Positions 19,605 through 25,000 of a stretch of DNA of 25,000 nt are shown one piece after another. The notes beneath the pieces were generated by a model. That model searched no databases. It was not told where the DNA came from and worked only from the letters and a program-made list of their open reading frames with translations. The position numbers and the translations under genes are program-made. Within the stretch, counting starts at the first letter, position 1, and each line of letters starts with the position of its first letter. Source of the DNA: Cristatella mucedo (Eukaryota > Bryozoa > Phylactolaemata > Cristatellidae); contig WPIO01000022.1 of assembly GCA_009760855.2 (NCBI GenBank), positions 22,501 through 47,500 of the forward strand. Direction: 5' to 3'.

Positions 19605-20826
19605 TCCGTTCTGGCCAGTCTCTTTTCTGATATTTATTAATTGATCACAAAGTTCTTATTGAGTGCCTCTCCTCTAGTCTGGGCACCACTGGCACTGCAC
19701 TGCAAATGTTCAGATCCAATCTTAGTGGGAGGCTACAGAGTGTTGATGTGCAACTGAGAAACTGAATGCTTGCCTTGCCGATATTCGATCCTGGATGTCG
19801 GAAAACTTCTGCCGAGCTGGTTTGGTCTAGCGGTCAAGGTGCTCGTGCCGACCAAGGTCTGACTGAGGTCGAGGGCTCGAGCCCTGAGGCACGTGTGAAG
19901 CGCCTAAATAGAGATTTAGTTCTCTTGGGGTGCTATATAAATAAATTATATTTCCTGAAATTAAATGACGATAAAACCGAACTGCTGCTCATAGGACACC
20001 CTAAGCGTGTGGCTGGATTACAATGCTTTGCTGTTCTAATAGGCGATGCTATTGTGCGACCTTCACCACGTGCTCGTAATCTAGGTGTCGTGTTCGACAG
20101 CTGCCTCAATTTCAAAAGCTTCATTCAGAAGACTGCCTTCACAGCTAGCCATCACATCCGATCCCTAACCAAGATTAGGAGCTGTCTCCCACAGTGGCTT
20201 GTAAAAAAATTAACTACTCTTTAGTTCTGTCTCGGCTTGATTATTGTAACTCCCTTTTGGCTGGCCTGCTAAGAAAGCTAGTATGCCACTACAGCGGACT
20301 ATGAATATGGCTGCGAGGCTGGTCTTCATGTCTCATCGATTTGAGCACGTGTCTCCTTTGCTGAAAGAGCTAGGATGGTTGCCGGTTGAGCAAAGGATAC
20401 AGAGCAAAGTTCCTACGCTGACCCACAAGGCCCGCAACGGCTTGGCTCCTTCGTACCTAGCTGAACTGCTGCATCAGTTTCAGCCTGTTCGTGCCCTGAG
20501 GTCATGTGTGGACAATAAATTAGCTGTCCCATTCCTCCACTTACAGACAGTTGGCGACAGAAGCTTTAGCTCTGCAGGTCCTAGGCTGTGGAACTCGCTT
20601 CCACAATTCTTGCACAACGACAACTACTCTCCAACTGCCGACTATGGCACATCTTTTTCAGCGGTCCTGAGCTGCTACTTCTATGCTACTCACTACCTCA
20701 ACTGCTCTCCTGACTCTGCTATGCTTCCCACTTTCTCTTTGTTTCGTGAGACGAAGTCTGTTGGCTACCGAATGCGTACCGAAAGCCGCTTAGGCTGTAA
20801 GTGCGCTATACAAAACTCTCCTGCGT
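19605..20826 (+). mobile_element. LINE family 2 (L2/CR1-like), internally deleted copy
   Basis: Starts near the reverse transcriptase motif IDHKVLIECLSSSLG (from 19640) and continues GTALQMF and LSGRLQSVDV. It then jumps to LNACLADIRSWMSENF. This skips the roughly 90 residues that would include the YADD box, so the copy has lost its catalytic centre by deletion. After a SINE it resumes with LKLNDDKTELLLIGHP, ARNLGVVFDS, then (frames shifted) LQRTMNMAARLVF, ELGWLPVEQRIQSK and FSSAGPRLWNSLP. The 3' UTR runs to about 20826 and matches 14455-14626. It lacks the family 1 hairpin and ATT tail. Protein and 3' end both differ from family 1. Confidence 0.85.
19810..19954 (+). mobile_element. tRNA-derived SINE, copy 6, nested in LINE family 2
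   Basis: TTTGGTCTAGCGGTCAAGG and GGGCTCGAGCCCTG boxes, a GAAGCGCCTAAATAGAGATT tail, GGGGTGCTATATAAATAAAT. The host codons are interrupted exactly between ENF and LKLNDD, so both edges can be placed. Only a very short duplication (TTC) is evident. Confidence 0.9.
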
Positions 20827-20849
20827 AACACCCACATGGTCTTAATGAC

Positions 20850-21540
20850 TTTGTGGAGTTACTGACGGAGATACATGTGAACGGACAAAGGTCATCCGAG
20901 TAACCATGAAAGTAAGGGGTACCTCGAGGCTCTGTACTCGGTTCACTTCTTTTGGCAGTTTATACGCCCCCTCGTGTCAATGTGATTGCCAAGCACAGTC
21001 TGGGCTCTCACTTCTATGTAGATGACACATAGCCGTGCCGTTGCTGTGATCGTTCTCAGCCGTCCAGCAAGTCAAATTCTCTGAACTCCTTTGCTGCCTG
21101 TATTGCTGACATCCGCATATGTATGGCAGAACAACTTCACAAATATAATGGCGATGAAACCAACTTACTAGTTATGGGCAGACCAAGTGCGACTCGGAAA
21201 CTAGAAAGATGCTCAAATTGCGGCTCTGCCAGTATATATCCCGCTGAGTCTGCACGAAATCTAGACATTCTGTTCCAAAGTCACCTTTCACTAGGCCTCG
21301 CCGCATCAGCTCCACAGCTCCAGTCTGCCTACTTTCAGCTACATTACATTGCTACAGTGCGGGCCTGCTTAGACAGGGATAGTACATCCAAATTGAACCT
21401 TGCATTTGTGAAATCCCGACTCGATATCTGTAACTCACTGCTCGCTTGTCTACCCGCGTGTGCAATCAGGCGATTACAGCTGGTGCAAAGCTCTGCAGCT
21501 AGGCTTGTCTGTCATGAACTTAAAAGCTGCCATGTAATGA
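20850..21540 (+). mobile_element. LINE family 1 reverse transcriptase fragment with YVDD box
   Basis: Shows a frame-shifted GSVLGS...LLAVYTPP stretch, then SHFYVDDT (21009-21029) followed at once by a TAG where the family has Gln (CAG to TAG). It continues with NSLNSFAACIADIR, NGDETNLLVMGRP, and an open frame to about 21535 (LNLAFVKSRLDICNSLL, RRLQLVQSSAARLV). It ends abruptly before the WLPV region, where an opposite-strand LINE abuts. Confidence 0.85.
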
Positions 21541-21903
21541 GAATAATAATAATAGTAATAATACATTGTATATCTTATATTTATGTATATGTACATCCCT
21601 CGGAGAACTCAATCTCTCTCTAGGCACTTTATATTTTCTGCAAAAGGAAACACGATTGAATGGTGAGTAATACCATGCTTGATAAACAGCATGAATAATG
21701 TGGTTAGGAGTGACATGTACAGGGTCAGCATGCAAGTGTGGTTAGTGGCAGCATGCAACCGTGTCAGCCCGAATAAGCATATAAAGGACGAATCACAGGG
21801 ATCCACAAAATTCTGTCATAAATAAGTGCGTTTTCTAAGTTCTTTTTAAATGTGGTCAAGTCAAGGGGTATCGTGACGCAAGTCGGGAGTGAGTTCCAAG
21901 CCT
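21541..21903 (-). mobile_element. LINE family 1 3' end in opposite orientation
   Basis: The ATT-type tail at 21541-21565 faces left. The minus strand then gives the terminal hairpin (AAGTGCCTAGAGAGAGATTG), the 3' UTR, and the ORF2 C-terminus (WNSLPTCVT-like with TFKKNLENALI). Its tail joins the broken end of the plus-strand LINE at 20850-21540, suggesting it inserted into that copy. Confidence 0.85.
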
Positions 21904-21924
21904 CGTCTCCATCTCCATATCTCC

Positions 21925-22069
21925 TCTAACCATGTCATGTTTGATGACATCGTGCATAATACCACTATCACTTGCTCATGCTACTGTACAGCATATGTAA
22001 AGTGCCTAGCAAGAGATTCAGTTCTCTAATGGCGCTGTAAAAATGTAATATTTTTAATAGTAGCATTAT
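21925..22069 (+). mobile_element. LINE family 1 3' UTR end, plus strand
   Basis: CTCCTCTAACCATGTCATG, a CAGCATATGTAAAGTGCCTA motif, AGTTCTCTAATGGCGCTGTA and a TTTTTAATAGTAGCATTATT tail. It may be the displaced 3' end of the copy at 20850-21540, with the minus-strand LINE and a deletion in between, or a separate insertion. Confidence 0.7.
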
Positions 22070-22690
22070 TATAATGCGCCTTAGCTTCCCGACTATCTCA
22101 TAGGCAGGGAAACCAAGGAAATGTGGCGAAACCACGTTGGAGGACCATCAGCCAGTAATGACACAATTTTGAGTTATCCCATAAACTTCATGCCATATTC
22201 ACCATAATTCAGGGCACTCAGTGGCATATTGACACGCGTATGGTCTTCTTTGAGGTGCACAGAGTCAGGCGTAGTGAGAGGTATACTTGTTACCGTTAAG
22301 CAACACCATTCATGAAGCTCCTGGATGAAATATCTGTGAATAGGCCCCATTCGCTTGGGTTAGATGTGATTCCTATAGCCTCGAATGCATTGTTGCAGAT
22401 GCGCAGACCATCAAGCCAACTGAAGAAGCTGGATACAAGTTGCCGACGCTTTCTTTGATCTGCTACTTTCACAATTTCATCCAACAAGTTTTACTCTTTA
22501 GCTTAGATGTAAGAAGCTCAGCATTGGGCTTGACCAGACTATGGTCTCTAACCAGGCCTCTGAGGTCTTTCTGGTTGCGGAAATATAGGTTCCGCTCATC
22601 ATCAGCCACATCTGCGGAAAAAGAATCTGGATCCGCGATAGCTTCCTCGCTGTCTGACTTGCTGCTCACTCGTGAAGATGGCTGCTCACT
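22070..22690 (-). pseudogene. broken remnant of an uncharacterised, repeat-associated protein family
   Basis: Three minus-strand pieces in shifted frames line up in the order of one protein. The first is acidic and Ser-rich, followed by NLYFRNQKDLRGLVRDHSL and AELLTSKLKSK. The second is LLDEIVKVADQRKRRQLVS, then SFFSWLDGLRICNNAFEAIG and PSEWGLFTD. The third is VLLNGNKY, DSVHLKEDHTRVN, ALNYGEYG, LQRGFATFPWFPCL and DSREAKAHY. From memory this matches a family common in many invertebrate genomes and annotated only as uncharacterised, with signatures RDLxLSKxxAELLxSRL, EWRLFIDSS and VLLHNGN. I know no function for it. At least two frameshifts and several stops break it, and its C-terminal side stops at the LINE tail at 22070. 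Sequence up to 22881 may be its N-terminal side. Confidence 0.65.
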
Positions 22691-23587
22691 CTCTCCGAAG
22701 AGCTGGGGACGGGAAGCTCAGGGCACAGCGGTGCTGTGGAAATGGATGAAGACATATGTTGATACACTATGGGAGGTGCGCTAATGCCATTTTGACGTTT
22801 GTAAGGATACACCTTGCATAGGTAGCAGATGCCTAAGCGGTTAACCGATTCCGGCCATATTCTTGAGATAAGAAACTTCAAAATAGCTCTCTTGTCTCCC
22901 CTTTGCCAAACATAGTGGGATAATACAAATAGAAAAGTAGATTTTACACTTTACCTAATATTGGGCAAGTAATTCAATCTGGCGGATATTAATTGCTGGC
23001 TTTACGTTCAAGAGCTTCCTTGCAGTGTTCAAGCGCGAAATGAGATGCGCTGGGAGTTTCTTTATCCTCTACCAGCATACCAAACTATGCTTTGTAGGGC
23101 CTCAAAAATGTTAACAGACGCCTTCACGGAGCACTCATTCCCACTTTTCTTGACACATTTCCACATACGTTGCATTTTGCATCTGCTGGTTGCAAACAAT
23201 CTCTTGATGCCATGCAAATCAAAATGGTTATTCACTGTTCTCTTACTTTGCAGTGACATACAACTAAAATGCTCGTTCAAGGCATCTGCTCCTTCACAAT
23301 TTTATGTATACTACTAATCTATAGTGTTATGTTTGCCTGATTCTAATCACTAATTCGCGTGGCTGCACAATAAGTGTAATATGTGCGAACTGAAGTCCGC
23401 CAGTGCCCGACAGGAAAACCAGAGAATTTCAAGGTATAGGAGACATTTTCAAGGTACAACCGTAGAAGCTTTGTTCTTTCAGAACAACGGCTATTTTTAA
23501 TCATATATGCCATAAGCTTCTTAGAGATACGTAAAGCCCACTAGTTACCCAAAGAAAGAATTGAAATATTTTGCAGAGTGTAAGTAA
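22691..23587. other. unassigned sequence
   Basis: Overlapping frames of 70-90 codons on both strands (22666-22881, 23045-23317) have no recognised motif. The first may be an N-terminal extension of the pseudogene to its left. Confidence 0.35.
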
Positions 23588-23998
23588 TAAATATAATATA
23601 ATAAATTTGTAGAGAACCCTGAGAGAACAATATATATGGACTTTGCGTATGCAGCAGACGAAGTACTACGATTGGCTAGTAAGATCGCGAACCTTTTCAG
23701 CACCGATGACCACACAAAGGGTGATTCACACGCACCCAGTAGATATTGCAAAGAACATACGTGTTTTAGCTTCTGTTTAAATTTCGTCGAGTCGGGAAAT
23801 GTTTTAAAGTCAGTCTGGAGTGAGTTCCAGTCTTTGGGAGTATACGAATTGAAGGCACGGTCTCCACAGGATTTGAGGTTGATTACAGGCACAGCTAAAT
23901 GACTTGAATCAGAAAAGTGGGTGCTACGATTCCTAGCCTGTCTGGGAATTAATTTCTTTAGGTAGGTCGGAGCACGAGATTGAAGTGATCCTAGAATG
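23588..23998 (-). mobile_element. LINE family 1, 5'-truncated copy
   Basis: The minus strand codes for the ORF2 C-terminus: VINLKSCGDRAFNSYTPKDW, then FKTFPDSTKFKQKLKH. It is followed by a shortened, diverged 3' UTR and a TTCTCTCAGGGTTCTCTACA tail end with A/T-rich repeats at 23588-23612. Part of the 3' UTR and the first arm of the hairpin are missing. Confidence 0.8.
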
Positions 23999-24697
23999 GA
24001 GGAAGCGCCATCTACCCCAAAAGAATCACTGGAAAATAGTCAACTCACGAAAAATCAGCAAGGAGATTCAATCAGAAAACTAGAGACCATGCAAATAAGC
24101 ATTTTGCTGTGGGCAGGCTCAGCTAGCCACGGGCGATTCAACGTCCAGCAGACTGTCGCAAAGACTGACTACCCTGGTCAGTCTCTTCATTTGTATCCAT
24201 CCACTAAGAAATTAACTCCACAGCGTTTAAGCGCACTACCTAAATAACGCAGAGATAAGAGAGTTGCTCACATCACTACATTGTATTTAATAGTTCAATC
24301 CAGTTCTATAGTCGTTCATCGCGCTTTGACTTCGCGCTTTGACTTTCGCGCCTTCACTTCGCACGCGCGGTTTTTTCACATATATTCACTAAAAAGTTGA
24401 CCGAAATAACAAAATGATACAGCACGCGCTCGTTTGTCCGAGTCAATTATGCACTCCAGTATTACAGTTACAAATTTAAAATGACCGCAAGTATGAACCG
24501 TGGGCCTTTGTATTCGAGCAGACCCGAAAATCCTTGAACCCCAGGCGCAGCCGCTCAACCGCTTCTTTTGTTTGGGCAAGAACTTTTTTCCCAAAGCATT
24601 GGGTGTTATTTCATTCCAGAGCACTCGAGGAAACTGCAATTGAGGAATCAAGAATCGAGGAAACTGCAATTGAGCGTTTTCAACGGAGAGGGATTCG
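23999..24697. other. unassigned sequence with two small tandem repeats
   Basis: Contains a 13-14-bp tandem repeat (TCGCGCTTTGACT, about three units at 24319-24361) ending in a CG-rich GCACGCGCGG, and a two-copy 20-bp repeat with 30-bp period (TCGAGGAAACTGCAATTGAG at 24625-24644 and 24655-24674). A 143-codon minus-strand frame (24376-24807) crosses these repeats and is not recognised. Confidence 0.4.
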
Positions 24698-24994
24698 ATG
24701 GGATCTACTCGGTACGGTGCTGCAATGAGTAAGAAATCCATTAGCCACACCGATGTCATCATACAGTTCTGCTTAAATCGTGGTTTGAAACTTGCAGTCT
24801 GTGACACATTCTATAAGAAGAGTACTGAGATCGACTATTTAAATCTGGATAGTGACAATATTGGTGAAATGGACAATTTCACAGCAGGTACGGGCTTGGA
24901 AGTGATCAGCGCTGATACAGTAGAAGGAGACATCGATTGCCAGGATCTGCTCACAAAACTATGCAATCTTTCAAATTCATCAAGAGATCAATAG
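24698..24994 (+). CDS. unrecognised 98-codon reading frame, doubtful
   Basis: ATG at 24698 to TAG at 24992-24994. The middle is basic (SMSKKSIS-like), and the second half is acidic and polar (LDSDNIGEMDN, GLEVISADTVEGDIDCQDLL). I recognise no domain, signal peptide or membrane segment. Its composition looks more protein-like than the other unassigned frames, and it could be the last exon of a gene or part of an unrecognised element. A 143-codon frame overlaps its first part on the other strand. Length alone is not evidence at this base composition. Confidence 0.25.
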   Translation: MGSTRYGAAMSKKSISHTDVIIQFCLNRGLKLAVCDTFYKKSTEIDYLNLDSDNIGEMDNFTAGTGLEVISADTVEGDIDCQDLLTKLCNLSNSSRDQ

Positions 24995-25000
24995 TTCAAA

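Noticed and set aside
20850-21903. Twin-priming (5' inversion) as the cause of the opposed LINE halves
   Set aside because: In a 5' inversion the inverted piece joins the other at an internal point, and the tail lies at the outer end. Here the minus-strand tail itself sits at the junction.
24376-24807. 143-codon minus-strand frame
   Set aside because: Crosses a tandem duplication, has no recognised domain and overlaps another frame; length alone is not enough.

Overview
This is a stretch of animal nuclear DNA, most likely from an invertebrate. The protein matches have no operon-like packing. Most recognisable sequence is dead transposable element, and there are several long TC and AT microsatellites. 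I cannot name the phylum. The only convincing host gene is the end of a calmodulin-like EF-hand gene near the left side; everything else I could identify is mobile-element debris, simple repeats or unassigned sequence.

Layout. Positions 1-900 hold only a 3' scrap of a LINE. Positions 915-1140 hold a tRNA-derived SINE followed by an AT microsatellite. From about 1145 to 2800 the DNA becomes GC- and CpG-rich and carries the EF-hand coding exon (1968-2318), with a possible broken first EF-hand just upstream. A long TC repeat lies at 3086-3164. From 4188 to 11830 the window holds 5'-truncated LINE copies, four SINE or SINE-like copies, a short hAT-type DNA element interrupted by a LINE, and a possible degraded DNA transposon (8807-10796) surrounding some of these. 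A large pyrimidine-only tract lies at about 12632-13010. A second, uninterrupted hAT copy is at about 13755-13893. The largest element is a decayed L2/CR1-type LINE on the minus strand (15233-18045), which keeps pieces of the endonuclease and reverse transcriptase and has a SINE inserted in it. A second LINE family (19605-20826) has an internal deletion and its own SINE. Positions 20850-22070 are a nest of opposed LINE pieces. Next to it, on the minus strand, are the broken remains of an uncharacterised protein family (22070-22690). A last LINE 3' end sits at 23588-23998, and an unassigned 98-codon reading frame closes the window.

How the parts relate. The SINEs have a tRNA-like head joined almost directly to a tail that is nearly the same as the 3' end of LINE family 1. 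Both tails can form the same two-stem hairpin and are followed by short A/T-rich repeats. This is the pattern expected when a SINE borrows the retrotransposition machinery of an L2-type LINE. One SINE is flanked by a perfect 15-bp target-site duplication. The hAT copy with a LINE inside it and its uninterrupted relative give a filled/empty-site pair that fixes the order of events. No complete mobile-element protein survives in the window. I did not find a new multi-gene system; the most informative content is this SINE/LINE partnership, the nested-insertion history, and the odd calmodulin-like exon.
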